From positions 8,134,501 to 8,198,500 of the forward strand of contig NC_134757.1 in the NCBI RefSeq assembly GCF_050436995.1: a DNA stretch of 64,000 nucleotides. Reading direction: 5' to 3'. The notes under the pieces are model-generated. The model did no database searches. It was not told where the DNA came from and was given only the letters and a program-made list of their open reading frames with translations. Position numbers and translations under genes: made by a program. Numbering within the stretch: the stretch's first letter is position 1; each line of letters opens with the position of its first letter. Below are positions 1 through 13,825 of this stretch, piece after piece. The stretch is from Anticarsia gemmatalis. Its lineage: Eukaryota; Arthropoda; Insecta; Lepidoptera; Erebidae.

Positions 1-891
1 AGTTATCAATGTAAACTTCGAGTAACTACACGAAATAACATAAAGATATATGGTACATAATTATTACATTCACTGTGATTGTATGCTCATAAATAATTGC
101 TAATAAGGTTAGTCTAAGTATATTTTTTTTTACCAAAAAAGTAGAATACAATTTTAAGTAGAGTCACATAAACCGGGCATAAAAACAATGAAAACTATCG
201 AAATATAACTCGTAAGTTAAGTTAACCATTGTAAAAGCCACTTCCAAGAATTGTATACAAAGCTCACATAATTGAACGAAAGTAGAACGAAACGTAATCA
301 TTCATACGATAGTGACGTGAAGCAAGAACCCATTTGATTAGGTACACCCTACGTGAATACCTTTAATTAATATCACGGGAAAGTCCTTGCAATTCCCAGT
401 ATTTTACACCCGCAGCGTTGAAACGTTCCATAATTCATACATTCATCACTCAAATGTTAATTAATTTATAAACTAAAGGATCAGGTAGGTAATTAAGTAG
501 ACCATATTGCACCTCGCGGACACATTTAAACCCCACATATTATTGTGGCATGTTATAAACCCCATCTTCATTATGCTACTACAAATTTAATACAAACCAA
601 GTGTGTAATTTCTTCGCGAACGTAAGTACCGTGACTAGAACTGGGGTTAAGTGCGCAGACAAAGACGATTAAAGGAAATAGTTCTTTATTATTCAGGAAA
701 ATGTATGCTACGTTTTATTTATGAGTTTGTAATGTCTGGTTTACAGAACAATATTAGAATAAGTTGTTAATAAGGTGCTCAAAGTAAAATAGATCGGAGC
801 GGTGATAGTTTGAAAAGGTATTAAAATGTAAACACAAGAATCCGTATAGTCTTCAACGATCATTTTGAAAATAATTGAAGTAGATATCCAC
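1..891. other. AT-rich non-coding stretch, nothing recognised
   Basis: I see no coding frame of useful length, no RNA gene and no repeat family that recurs elsewhere in the window. The sequence is AT-rich with short homopolymer runs, as expected for insect intergenic or intronic DNA. Confidence 0.6.
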
Positions 892-941
892 GGCTACGTC
901 GTAAAAAATAATATTTTCTTATTATTTTTTACGACGTAGCC
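892..941. repeat. Perfect 22-bp inverted repeat (hairpin)
   Basis: Arms 892-913 and 920-941 are perfect reverse complements around a 6-nt loop. The arms start GGCTACGTCGTAAAAAATAA. The outer half is GC-balanced and the inner half AT-rich. It may be a minimal foldback relic of a MITE or a transcribed hairpin. No second copy was seen in the window. Confidence 0.85.
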
Positions 942-3900
942 CTATGTGGGTTAAAATTATTCTAATGAAGTCAAATACATTCCCCGCATAAGGAGATTTT
1001 CCTTGTGAACTAATCTACGAGCGATTAAAGTTTCGTCATTACACTCAGTGACGTACGCACGAATCCTTACAAATAACAATCCAAGTAATTTCCTTAAATG
1101 ACCAATTTAGAACTTGTTTTTGCTCGTCAAACCTCGATGTAGATCCATAGAAGGCGCTTTAACTTAATTATCCTCCTTAAATTTATTATTCCTATAAAAA
1201 TCTTTATGAAACGTAGGCGAGCGTAAGAAAACCGTAACAAAAAGTAATAATAATGACGTTCCCCTTTGTGAGGGCATTATAAAAAGGGAGATGTAATTCC
1301 TTACTGAATCAAACATCTGCCTTTGAAATATTGTCAGTCGTCAACCAAAATAATTATCTGTTCTCCGTCCCCTGATCGTTAAGCGCGATGAAGCGAATAT
1401 TTTAGCGAAAATCGATGGTCTAACTTCCGTACGTGGTGTTACTCCCTCACTGCACCTGTGACTACTCGCAAACATGTTTTTTGAGTAAGAACAATTTCGT
1501 AACAGCCGGAATGTTTCACAACCTGAAAGAAAGTCGAAATGAAAAACTTTTTTCATGTTTTACGTAATAATCTTCGGTGGGTACAGAAAACGTGGGGATG
1601 TAAGTGGATTAGTTACTTTTTTGAACTGAAGTTGAGGCATAATATACAAAAGTTGCTTATCACGTTTTGCAAATGATAGTGCATTAAGTAAGTTGTATGA
1701 TTGCAGTTGCATCCTATCTAAGTGAGGTTGGCAAGGTAACGTTCATTATATTCAATGCCATTTGTCGAGTATATAACTTTTTACATTAGGTAATCAAAAA
1801 TGCGTGACTCATTGAAAGACACTAGACATTTCCTATGAATTTCAAGTTCCTGTTATCAGTCTATTGTTTGTCTAGCAGTTTGATTATTTAATTTATCTAT
1901 TACTTATTGATTGTCGAGTTTATTGCATGTACTTATTTTTTAATCCAATTTAATTAACTATTAACTTAATGATAAGTGTGTTGCCTTGCCTTGTCTTGTA
2001 TTAAGTTATTCTGTTATAGGTATTATTTTCAATTAAAATGTTGATTAATCATGTTTCATGAGGTTATTAATTATATTAAATACGTTTTTTCTCTAACTGT
2101 ACTCTAAAAATGATAAAATTAAGAATTTAAACAACATTTTCAACATTTTAGTCTCGTTCACGAGTTTTTTCCTCTATTTCAAATATCCGTTAACTAGATA
2201 GCTTCCAAGTTTGTATTATCAATTAGTAGTTGCCAGCAATTTGGACGTTGATAGATAACTTGCTAGATAAACGAACACTGATTGAAAGGCTGCGCGATCT
2301 GGAACCACATTTTGCACTCAACGGCTTAACGAGATTCAGTATTTTCATGGATCGAAAATTGTGGGGTACTTGTAATTTATTTAGTTCACGCTATGTTATT
2401 ATACAGGCTCTGTGAGCGACTGATAATTTAATGGTTGACTATATTATTATAATGAAGTTATTTTAGTCATTGTTGTTGAGACAGTTGAGTAGTGCATTGC
2501 AATATATTGCTTCGAAAGTAATTAAGTAGGTATTTATATATCACGAAATTTAAGATATAAATCATATTTAAGAAATACCTAGCCAAATAACTTCTTTAAA
2601 CAAAACCAACATTATTGATTTCACGTACTTATTTCCAAAAAGTAAGATATTGATTGAAATATTAAGTGAAATGTAACGTATGTCCGATACAAATAGCTCT
2701 ACATTTGTCATATAAACGACACACAAACAACTCTATAAGATTTGGAACCGTAACATTTTTCTGGACATGATTTCGTGGAGCTCAATGAACCCTCTTCGCG
2801 GCTGATTAACTTTTTCTTTGTTTCCCAAAACAACATAGAAATATATTTATTGGACATGAATAGTAATAAAGCAGATATATCGACAAGAGATTCATGTTAT
2901 CGCTCTATCAGAATTAGTGATGCTTATTGCGCCGGCCGTAAATCAATGCGATGACGTTTATCGCTTAATTTATCTTTATCGAATGTGTTCCGGCGGACCA
3001 CGCTCGTAACAAAGGAAAGTTATGTTTCACTTCCGATCTTTCGCTGTTAGGGAATGGAGTATGGTAAGAAGCAATTGTTGCCGACATATCTTCGTAATAA
3101 TCTACACAATGTCGAGGAAATTGTCCTAATTTCACACAAACTTCCAAACACCGAAATCGTATTAAAGAGCGTCACGAATTTGTGGATGAATAAACAAAAA
3201 AGTAACGAAAATGCTTTTATTTGATTAAATATTTCTTGACATTCCTATCCTGCTTTGGATAATGTAATATTTTTTTTACCTTTTACCTTGCTTTCATCTC
3301 CAATATTGCATATGATAATATTTTCCTTTTTCCCACAAGGGATATACATTCAGGTGTATAAAATTATATAAAAGCGAGTATCCATGTAAAATATATGTTA
3401 GTATATAATTTGAAAAGCGTTCGATTCGTTTCCGTTGAAACTGTCGGTTACACGTTGTGGGATTACCGCCGAAGACAGCTAATTTACTATGTCGCGTCGT
3501 CAGAGGGATGTTCACAAAGATTTATGAAGAAACGCTCATGTGGTACGGAAGTATTACGTTCTACGCTGATTGCTACTGGCTACAAGTATATATCTATGTA
3601 CTAAGATTTACTGATTAAAACCGTAAATGCCGCAAAGTGTTGTGAACATCAATCAAAGAAGTGTTATCACACAAACAGGATACCCGAGACAGTTTGACAT
3701 AATTTAAACAGTGCGGTATTTTTATAAAACAGAACTGACAGCTTTGTAAACATTATGAATGAAGTGCTCTACTCGTTTGATTACGAGTTATTTTTAGCTG
3801 ATTTCGTATTATACTATAAATTAATGTCATTTTGATAAAATTGTAGGCTTATTTATTGCATTTTCGGTTGATAAACATTCTTGCAATAGTTGCAATTAAT

Positions 3901-4805
3901 AACATGCCTACACAAAGGAGTTCAAAGTGTCAAGTATTTGCCTACACTTGTGCAGTATAAAATATGTTTCCAGTTTAATGTCTCTATCAGCGTACTATGT
4001 GGGAGTCACCTCGGTGTTGTTAACATGTTCAAACAATACGCCGGTTCCTACGCGTTCGTGTAATATGAATTGTAATAGAATACCGTTTTTTATGGTTTTA
4101 GATGTCACATTTTTTCGACGACTAATGCATCGGGTTGATATCTGACCGCTGCGTATAAAAATATCCATTAAAAAACCTCCTGCATTTTATAAATTTGATA
4201 ACTTAATTTCCACACATTTTACGTGTAATAATTAATCTTTTAATGCGTTTCTTTGCGTTTATTAATAACAACAATTTGTTATAATAACAAGGTACAAGTT
4301 AACTTAATTGTAATCTATTAAATTGAAGTGATTTTTTTAGTCTTAGTAAAGCGATAGAGTTATTAAAACATGTGAGAAGTTGTATCGGAACCTGTTCTGG
4401 ATACAGCACGTCTTAATAGCAGATTTTAGGTATCGGTTTGAACTAGGGTTGTCGAACAAGTTTAATTTTTATATTTTTTATTTTTAAATAGGTACAGTTC
4501 TTTTGAATAAAATCTTCATATGTATATGTAATAATCCAAGCGTTATATCACAAGATTATATCTGATTTGCGTAGCTTAGCAATTTGTATATCTAACGAAG
4601 AAACTGTAAGTAATGTTTTTATTATACCGTGAGCTGAAACTCGTTTCAGATAAATCCAGGATTATCTCGAATGTAGTTACGATTGCTAACGAGATATAAA
4701 ATGTATCAATAACTGACATGAACATTTTTAACTACACGATGTGAGATTACGTTTTATCGTTCGCGTTAAGAATATTGCATAGTAAAATGCAAATCTTAGG
4801 CTTCA
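942..4805. other. Non-coding stretch, no gene seen
   Basis: Only short chance open frames occur. The one point of note is a 24-nt motif at 2959-2982 (TATCGCTTAATTT followed by TCTTTATCGA), which recurs with two mismatches at 11533-11556. A relatively GC-rich patch lies around 2925-3000. Confidence 0.55.
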
Positions 4806-5213
4806 TACACATATTCGGCATGTTCGGTTCGGCAGTACTTATTTATTGTTAAAAAACCGACTCGAAGAAATTACTGCACTTTAGGCTTGTGCCGATCGGT
4901 AGCGCAATTCTTTATAGTCTGTACTGTCGTGAGTATCGAGAGCCTGATGTTTAAAATGTACTGCCAAAATTGTTTTTACGGAGCCCGGTAGAGGTGCTAA
5001 ACAAACGTTCGTAATTTCTCGATAACTAGCCAGTTGCCGGTAGTCGATAGCATAATATAATCGAGCTAAGTAGTCCCTTCGTATCCAATCGTCACAACTC
5101 GGTTTGAACAATCAGTCAAGCGACATTTTTCCGAATTTTTGACTCCATAAATATATTCGAACTTACCGTCCGGCTGGGCCGTTTAATGCCGAACCGAATA
5201 GGTGTGTATTAGA
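4806..5213. mobile_element. Degenerate inverted-repeat element (outer element of a nest)
   Basis: The left end (about 4806-4838) and right end (about 5186-5213) are imperfect reverse complements sharing ACACA followed by TTCGGTTCGGCA. A MITE of another family (4899-5070) lies between them. This is most simply an older MITE interrupted by a later insertion. The mismatches make the outer boundaries approximate. Confidence 0.5.
4899..5070 (-). mobile_element. CAGTAGC-type MITE, copy A
   Basis: One of seven copies in the window of a roughly 170-190-bp element. Its ends resemble CAGTAGCGCGATTCTCTAC and the reverse complement, and the core has GTACATTTTAAATGT and a GCGCCTCTAG-like block. This copy is degenerate at both ends. 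It is in reverse orientation relative to copies B, D and F. It has no coding capacity and so depends on a transposase encoded elsewhere. Confidence 0.7.
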
Positions 5214-8200
5214 ACTTAAATTTACACCGTAATATAATTCACATTTCCGCTGACTGAATTGAAAATGATTATCTTTTATTAGCAGACAATAGAGACGGTA
5301 TAATCGTTTAAAGTGCTGTGAAATTCCCTATTATTGTGTAATTCACTTTCTGCTTATTTGAATTTTGACGTGTCGTTTATGTAGATGGGTAAATCTCTTC
5401 CTTAATAAATGAAAATACGTAGGCCTAATTGAACCTTCTTGTTAGGATTCTCTGTAACAACTTTGAATTGGGAATCTAAAATAGGGTTTAACTCTAGCAA
5501 ATAACGATTTATTTATGTTTGTAGCTTAATTTTGCTCTATTTCTTTTTTTCATTGACCATTATTTATAAATACTTTGTGGGTGTTAGTTGTCACAGTTTA
5601 AATTATAATTTTTATTCGGCATTAACTGAAGTGACAAACCATTATCTTACGTGCAAGGAAAGATCGCGACGATTGATCTTTTCGAAGAAAAAAATAGTAT
5701 GAAAATAATTTATACGAATAAAAAATAAATAAGTATTTCAAGTTCAACACTCAGAAGTAATCGAAGATACTGATCAAACTACTGAGTTTATGGTTAGAAA
5801 CATGTTAATATAGATATTTTCACCACATTGAATATTTTACTAGGCAGAATCACAAATGTATGTAATGATGACACTCGTAGAAAGTGCATTACCTATTGAA
5901 TTGTAGAGTTTATTGTAAAACATAAACAAAAGAGTTAAGTATCATCTTATGTGTATTTCCTTATTTGGATTTTACTGCTTCGTGATATTGAAATGTTCAT
6001 GTAAATATTGGTCTCGTTTAAGTTATATCTTTATTATATTATTTAATACAGTAATAATACATAAGTGGTAAGGGGTTTGGTTTTACTAAAACTTCTACAC
6101 TACTTTGCAATTCTTGGTATTATATTATGTGTTGTTATTGTATAATAAAAATGTTTTTGCGTTTTTATGTTGATTGAAATTGATACAGACGTGGATGAAA
6201 TGACTATTGGTACATTATTTATATAAATTATATTGCTGCAAAAAATATTGTGTTGATTACCTATTTAAAATTAAAATGATCACATAACTAATACACAATA
6301 CCTATTAACATTTTAAATAAATACAGCCACGACAGTTGTTAATTGTCTCGCCAGCCCTGATATTAACGCACGTTAATGCAAGGGTTAGTAAATAACGCAC
6401 ATTAGTCATAAAGATTGTCATCAACAGGATGTGGAAATGATGTTCAAGAGTCAGGGAGCAACTCCACCGATATTATCTACTCTTACCAGTAAAATGAGAT
6501 ACTTAAATATTAAATGCTCGCGAATTCCTACTTAATGCTTTTTTAATACAGTTTTTACTTATAATTACTAAACCTGTTTTTTAATTAACGCGGTCTCGTG
6601 AATATTAGATATTTAATGCAGCTATGAATTTGTTAATTAAAGTATAATGAATGTTAAATGAGGTCATTATATTTTTATTGAGTCTGTTTTAGCACAGTTT
6701 GTAATTTTCAAAATAAAATAAATTTTGTTTGAGGTTTGTGTCTAAATGCATAATAATTACAAGACTGTGATAGAGATAGATAACAAATAATAGAACTATG
6801 ATCCCTAGGCAAAGCGTGTTAGTGACAGAACGGAAGGACATTGTCTATGTATCTGCTTTTAAGATTCTCTAACGTACTTATAGTGGCGCCTATCAACAAT
6901 ACAATGAGTAATTTTAAACTGAATAGTAAACCAAACGACTCTCTAATTACATATATAATGTGCAGTGCAATGAACGTAGATCATTTCCTAGATTATGACA
7001 TGAACACGAGCATGTGAATCTATCTTTCATGTGTGGCTCACGTCGCACGAAATGTCAGCGTAGGTCGAGGCATTTCAATCGGTAGCTATTTCCGTACTTG
7101 TGATGTTTTGATGTTATACCAAGCGAAATATCTCGTAAATCCTTAATATCTTTCATAATTAGTAACTCGAGTTATTAACTTATCAGTTATGTACGTTATA
7201 TTTACATGAACCAAAATAAACGTGAAAGTTTGTGTGGATGCTGTGTGATGTAGATGGATGTATGGTTGTAACTGTGTGTCGCAAATATTGTGGAAAGGTT
7301 TTTAATGATTTGGGACAAAGATAGTTTATTTTTATTCGGGAGAAACCTCGTGAATAAACTCGCGGGTAGACACGTCTGTTATAGGACATACATATGTCTA
7401 GAAAAAGAGCATAAAATAAAATTATCGTTGTGTATTCATCTGGAATAAGCTTCATTTCTCTGGCGTAGAGAGTAGGTGTATTAATAATATTGACATCGGT
7501 TTATGGCTATCTGCTCACTCTTGGATGTAGAGGTCTACATTAATGCCTGAGTAGAAGATTAAGTTTGAATCTTTATTACGTGTGAACTGCCCTCAGTGGT
7601 GTGCTTGGCGATTTTATTGAGGACCTTGTCGACATACCGCTACATTCTTAACATTAAATATTCTATTACAATTTAGTTCGTAAGCCAACCTATACAAAAG
7701 TCAACCGCAAGTAGCCGTAACTTTACTAAGTACATTACCTTAGCTGTTATATTTATGGTGACGTATGCGTACCTGTAACTTAAGCTTGAATTATAATTTA
7801 ACTTTAAGATAAACTGTCTCCAGCAGCGAGCCAACTCTAGGCCAATATATTACCGCCGCCACTTCACCTTACCTTACAATCTAATTATAAGATATCAGTT
7901 TACTCATTACAAGATTTATCTTTATTCTAATCTCATAAATTTTAATTCGATATAAAAATAAATTTACTTTCATCGGCTATATGTTACGATATGCAGTGAT
8001 ATATGTATATTTCGTAATTATTTCCCTATCATTTGAACGCGACGCATTCGTCTTCTTTTGAAATAGTTGTCGACTGTGGAGGTATACATTATAGCGTACA
8101 ATCAGTTGAATTGTCTGTCAGACAATAAATAACATTCAGGGACTCGTTGAGAAGCGACTAATTAAGTTCTTGTGAGTTCGGACGTCGCGTGGGCGATTGA

Positions 8201-9767
8201 TATCCCATCTTAACGATCCAGGAATTTATTGATAAAACAACTTAGCCTCTATTTTTAACAGAATAAGTGTGGTATTTCTTCGTAACAGTCGAGTTCTCTT
8301 CTATAAATTTCTTATGCAAATTCATAATATTTAGTTGGTTGATTCCGAGTCTTTGTTAATAATTGATAATGCTAATGAAAAGTCTCGCATGAAATATGAA
8401 TAGTACCAATATGTAAGGGTATGTTTGATTTATAAGAAAGAATTTATAAAGGATGATGTGGGAGGAATTACAATTATGATAATGATATTGAAATGTTAAG
8501 TTCTACGTATAATTTTAGATGAATTGCTCTATTATATTTTAATTTATTCCAAGTGTATAGAGACTAAAATAATTTTCGAAATATTTCAATTTTCTCGTTT
8601 CACCAGCCAGTATGTAAGTTATTATTATGTGATGTTGTATGCAGAGTTAACCGGTACTTTATAGAACTGCATTAGATCGGACCTCCTCGGAGAGCATACT
8701 AACGATCTTAAATCATAGTGGTTGATTCTTAACGGCTATGCGAGCCTGCATTGTCCTATATTCTAGTTAAATAATTCAAGCTAACTAGTTACGGTCTCAA
8801 ATTACGAGTACGTGGGCACAATATTCCACTAGCTTTCTATTTAAATAAGTACTTTAGTTTTTTATTAATTCAAGAAGTTTTTTGGATAGTATTTGACTTG
8901 TAAATGTTTAAATATGTATACTACTCTAGTCTTTTTTAAGTTTTAAATATTTAAAGTCTATTTTTGTGATGCTTTTATCTACCCGTTTGTGTCTGATATA
9001 ATTTTCTTGGAATTCAATCCTACTGAGTCTAGACTGTATTCAGATAAGTAGGTCAAATAGTTCACTAAGTTTTAATGTAAGAATAACAAAATATGAATAC
9101 GAAAAATTGTTCAGAATTTATATTCTAAAAGGGATTTAACAGTTGGTATATATTTTTAGCAGTTCGATAAGTTTGGACTTTATAAAATGCTTAGGTGAGA
9201 TTTAGTCCCTTTTTTAAGAGATAAAAATAAATCTCTACATTACATTTCTACCTTAAATAAAAAATAGATAATAAATAAAAATAAAATCAATTTATTCAGC
9301 TTACACATAGAAAACTTCTCTTATATATCGTCTTAACAAAAGCAACTATTAACCCACAACTAGCGGAACACTTGTAAGCTGAACTATGCCTCAAACAGAC
9401 ATAGGTGCACGCTCATTTAGCTCAATTCACAGTACGAGGCCATTCATAACATCTCTATCACGAACGCACTTAATTACAGGACCTCCTGTACGACGGCAGC
9501 CATCTTAAATCACGGTGATCAATTCTATAGTGAACAATGTACGGTCGTCCGCACTATTTTGTTTCCAAACAATGCGCCGAGTGGACAATTTGTCAAACTT
9601 GTGTTCTTACCTGTCCCATTAGTGTTGTTTGTTACGATTTATGTACGGTAAAGGGCTTGTCTGTTTGTTTGTGGGCTATGGGTGATGTTGAATGGCATTT
9701 TGTGGTGTGAGTAAAAATAATATTGTAATAAGTCCTTAACTATTTAATTTATAATAATACTAAAATA
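5214..9767. other. Non-coding stretch, no gene seen
   Basis: AT-rich DNA with no convincing exon. Two places, 8679-8731 and 9479-9528, share GGACCTCCT followed about 25 nt later by ATCTTAAATCA and a related tail. They may be diverged copies of an unrecognised repeat. The open frame at 7183-7455 (minus strand, 90 codons) has no domain I recognise and its composition looks like chance. Confidence 0.5.
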
Positions 9768-9832
9768 AAAAATAGCCCCTCCATCGTTCGAACGGAGACC
9801 CTTGTCTAGCAGTGGGATATTAACGGGTTTAA
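9768..9832 (+). mobile_element. LINE 3'-end fragment, copy 1
   Basis: A short 5'-truncated fragment with the signature GGAGACCCTTGTCTAGCAGT and GGGATATTAACGGG, then an A-rich tail. The same 3' signature (AGCAGTGGGACATTAATGGGTT) recurs at 18.05, 23.3, 38.95 and 47.55 kb. The tail position defines the plus strand as sense. The parent non-LTR clade cannot be named from this fragment. Confidence 0.6.
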
Positions 9833-12800
9833 AAAAATCCTTACTGTCTACTAGTAATTTCGTATCAAATCGTTTTGATCTCTTTGGGAAGTAAAGTCAA
9901 AGTAGAGTTTGTAATAGTAGCTCTACATTATAAGACACCGCAATAAATGCAAATAAATAATAATTGACAAAACAAAAGCTAAGTTAAAAGAAATAAAAAT
10001 AAAATATCCACTATCACGGAAACAATTCACGTACAGATAAATCAACTTATATTAAAAAATAACAACTACGCGCAAAACTTTGTTTGCAAACCGAAGTGCC
10101 ATTGTGTTATTTTTACTTTTTTTATTGTGTTGCAAACAAAAAAAAAGTCTACAATGAATTTAATTTATCATGGTGACTTCTTGTTACACAAATGTAAGCT
10201 GTAATGGACAAGATGTAGATTATAATGTTGTCGTTTGTGTACACCATTGTTTCGAGTAATAAGAACATAGTGAAGCAACTAGTCGATCGACTTAATGATT
10301 TATGTTTCGATTCGGAATGCGCTCCTCACTAATGGTATGATATAAAAAATGACTTCGCGGTAAGATTGTTTCGATTAATGCTCGAATCAATTTGGATTTT
10401 GTTTAATTTTAATAGGGAATAGCGGTTTAATGTATTGTGAAATGTAGAGCCGTCTGTTTTGGGTGGGTTTTTTTGTCTATTTATTTTTAATAGTATATTA
10501 ATGTCTTAAGGTAATGAATCATTTTTAAATCAACAACTGAGATAGTAAACTTGGAAAAAAACTGTAACAAAAATTATAAAAAGAGGACCTTTTCTCACGA
10601 CATACATTTTATTTAAGTACATGCGATGTTACAGAGCAACGTATCGTACGCAATTTTTTTATCAAGAATCGATTATGCAAAATGTAAATACATTAGAAGA
10701 ATTCCGATTTTGCTTTCCTCAAAGGCCTGCTTCGCTCATGTGAATGTCAGTAAAATACTTAACTAAGTAAATAAGAAGGAAAATCCGTCCCAATGAATCA
10801 GTTTGTTCACAGTTACTTGCAATTTGTAAGTGTCAAACAAGGAAAACGGTAGGTAGCAATCGACGAACCAGAAATCTGATAAATTGGAATGTCGTTTACT
10901 TGAAAACGTCGAAGAATGTTGTATTTAAAAATGTTTTTTTAACGCCGTTGGAATGAAAAGTATTAAAACTACAAATAAGATATCTAGAATTGGCTATAAG
11001 CGTCAATTTTGATCAATCCTTAAACGGCATTACTCCTATTTAATACTCTTAAGCCCAGTTCCGCAGTTTACGAATGAATGTCAATTCACTTATTAATATC
11101 TTCTGCTAAAGTCACAACAAATCTATGAAAACAAAATTCCTTCTGACAAGCCAGGCCTTAATTTCATTGCCAAAAATATTTATTAAACAAAAATGTTGGA
11201 ACACTCATAGTCTCATAGATAAGACAATGAAAAAGCAGATTTATTCCAAAAAAAGCATCATCTCATATTAAAATTAAGAAGAGCTGTTGGTAAATGTCAT
11301 TAATTTCGAAACAGTATTTTTATTACAAATGAGGCTCATAAAACTTATCCGGTAATGTCGTGGTTGCGACCATTCGTGACACGCTCATTAAATAAAAGTT
11401 TACACGAATTAACCTCAGATAATTTGGTGGTTGGGTTGCAATCATCTTAATGTGATTTATGGGAATAAATGAACGAGTGCACATATAGACCCGTACGCAA
11501 TTACATGTAATCAGGCAATCAACTTGAATCTCTATCGCTTAATTTGTCTTTAGCGATAAATGACACAGTTTGACTTTTCGAACTTTAGTAGTGTTCGGAG
11601 ACGTCGGCGATTTCGATCAGGTTACGTAATCGGGCCTCAAGATTTACGTCCGACCTTTACAGAGTTTTACGATCTATTTAGGTCGCTCTGCGGCGTTAAA
11701 CAGCGGTTATACTGATTTGCTATATTAACCTACACTTTTTCCAACAAGAATAGCTTTATAAAAGTTTTTTACCTAAGCATATTATGATTTACGAACGTAC
11801 TAAAAAGTCAGAATAGGTTCCACCGGCTTTTAAAAATAACCTTCGCTATTAAACCTGCGTTTAAACCAATGTTTTAATAGAAGCGATTTAGGTGTAAGAT
11901 AACATTAGGTGCTTGTTTTATTATCTACTGCGGCAATAAAGTGTTTAATACAACCAAACCATAAAGCAAACCCTTTTGTAGCCAGATTTAGACCTCAGAC
12001 AAACAATGCTATATAATTTTAAATTTTATACTTTTCAATTTCATTTAATGTAAGAAAAACAATGTTTTACACCTTGCCATAAAGCTAACATCGTTCACGC
12101 AACAAAGGCGGCAAATATTATAAGCCGGATAAAGCCGTTTCTCCATGGAGCGCGAAAATACAGGGGAAAAAATTGAGAAGTAAAAACAATGCGCAACAAA
12201 ACGCGGCCTGACGCCGTTTGTTGTCACTAAACTAACAATTTATGCATGGCCCCTAATGGGCCGCTCCATCAGGCTCTGTTTGCCAAGCTTTCTATGAAAT
12301 TTTATTCGGTAATAGCCCGTGTAGGCTTTCTTCTTGCCTCAATATCACATTGTCAATATAACTTGTTGTTAAGTGATTCGGGAAGAAAAGTTTCGCGTTA
12401 CCCCTTTTAAGTTAGCAAAGTTTATCTATTGTTTTCTTTTTGGATCCGGGGTCTTCTGCATAATTCAGTAGGTATATGTGTAATTTTGTTATTGTGTTGT
12501 TTGTTTGTAAGAATACGGTTTGAGTAATATGTGTCATAGAAGATATCCTCTTGTTTGTACACACAATGACTTTGAAAACTTCTTCCGATTTTATCTAATC
12601 ATACTTTTGAGCGAGGCCAACAAATGATTTTATTTTTCGTTTCGTGATCACATAACGCTATAATTTAGAATCTTCATGTTTCAAAGATCAAGTAAAAGCG
12701 TTAATAATTATGACTTAATTCTCAAACAGTGAACTTGAGCACGCGATTATTCAAACAAATTTAACTTTATAATATATCAACTGAGTCCTACCAACGAGAT

Positions 12801-13672
12801 AGTCATAAAACTACTCATACCATTTATATTAACTACTGGGTTATGTTGAACAATGTTTTCATTGTGACATATTACGCCACGATTACGAAATATTGCAATT
12901 TTAATTACAATAACCAGCGTAAGCCTTTATAAACATGATTATGTCTGCGAGAGAGTTCTGTGTATTTCACAATAGGGTTTAATAACCTTATTCAATGCCA
13001 GACAGTGAGTAACAATGACAATATCTACTTATAGCAATGAATCCCTTCGGGAATTCCCTTTGGCAGATAGCTGGCTGCCTATATTTTATACATTTGTGTT
13101 TGTTATAAATGTGGAAACAAAAGATTGTTTGATAAACATTTGTTTGAACCGTTTGTTTTGATTTATATTATTAAGAGCCATATGTGTTGCGTGTTGTTTA
13201 CTCGTGTATGTTATAATTGAAAATACATGTCATTGACATCTAATATCTTGGGATTATTATGAAGGCACATATTGTATTGTTCCTAGCCGGTTTCAGCGAC
13301 AGCGAGTACAATTGTGGACTTAGTTACGAAAGGTTATTACTTTATTGAACGTGAGAGTTGTCTGTTGCAAGTTGTGAATATTCTAATTAGACTATGTCCA
13401 TGACGCAGACTGAGCCGTCGGTGTATGGGTATTCCTTACCTTATAACATGACAAGTGGTTTCCCCATAATTAAGATTTCCCTGATACTAGATACTTATCA
13501 CTGTTGTAATTTCTGACACACGTCTAACGTTATTTTCCTCAGAAGTTATTAATGGCGTTTGCAATAATGAGGTGACAAGCTATTGTTAGGTGATACATAA
13601 ACTATTATCGTATTGCGCAAAGTCATGACGCCCGCGCTGGTCGAGATAAATAGCGTTTAAACTCATAAAAAA
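9833..13672. other. Non-coding stretch; possible conserved non-coding segment at 11.5-11.7 kb
   Basis: No gene is recognisable. Around 11530-11710 the sequence is less AT-rich and contains the second copy of the 24-nt TATCGCTTAATTT...TCTTTA motif (11533-11556). This resembles the texture of insect regulatory DNA, but without a comparison to other species that is only inference. Confidence 0.45.
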
Positions 13673-13825
13673 ACGCTATTGAACAGATAAACTACTGCTA
13701 AATGTACTCAGAAACCGGGCATTAGTAATCATTTTTTTCCATCGGAGTAGACAATGACAGGAGAACGCCACCTATTACGATACCTTGCTGAATTATTCAA
13801 ATCGATACATCTTGTCATACGACCC
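13673..13825. mobile_element. Foldback MITE fragments (ACCCC-GGTT family)
   Basis: 13673-13719 reads ATTGAACAGATAAACTACTG and then ends GTACTCAGAAACCGGG, matching the right arm of the foldback element at 42733-42833. About 85 bp further on, 13804-13825 (ACCCCCGGTTACGAGTACA) matches that family's left end. This looks like two separate broken ends, or one element rearranged; neither is intact. Confidence 0.5.
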
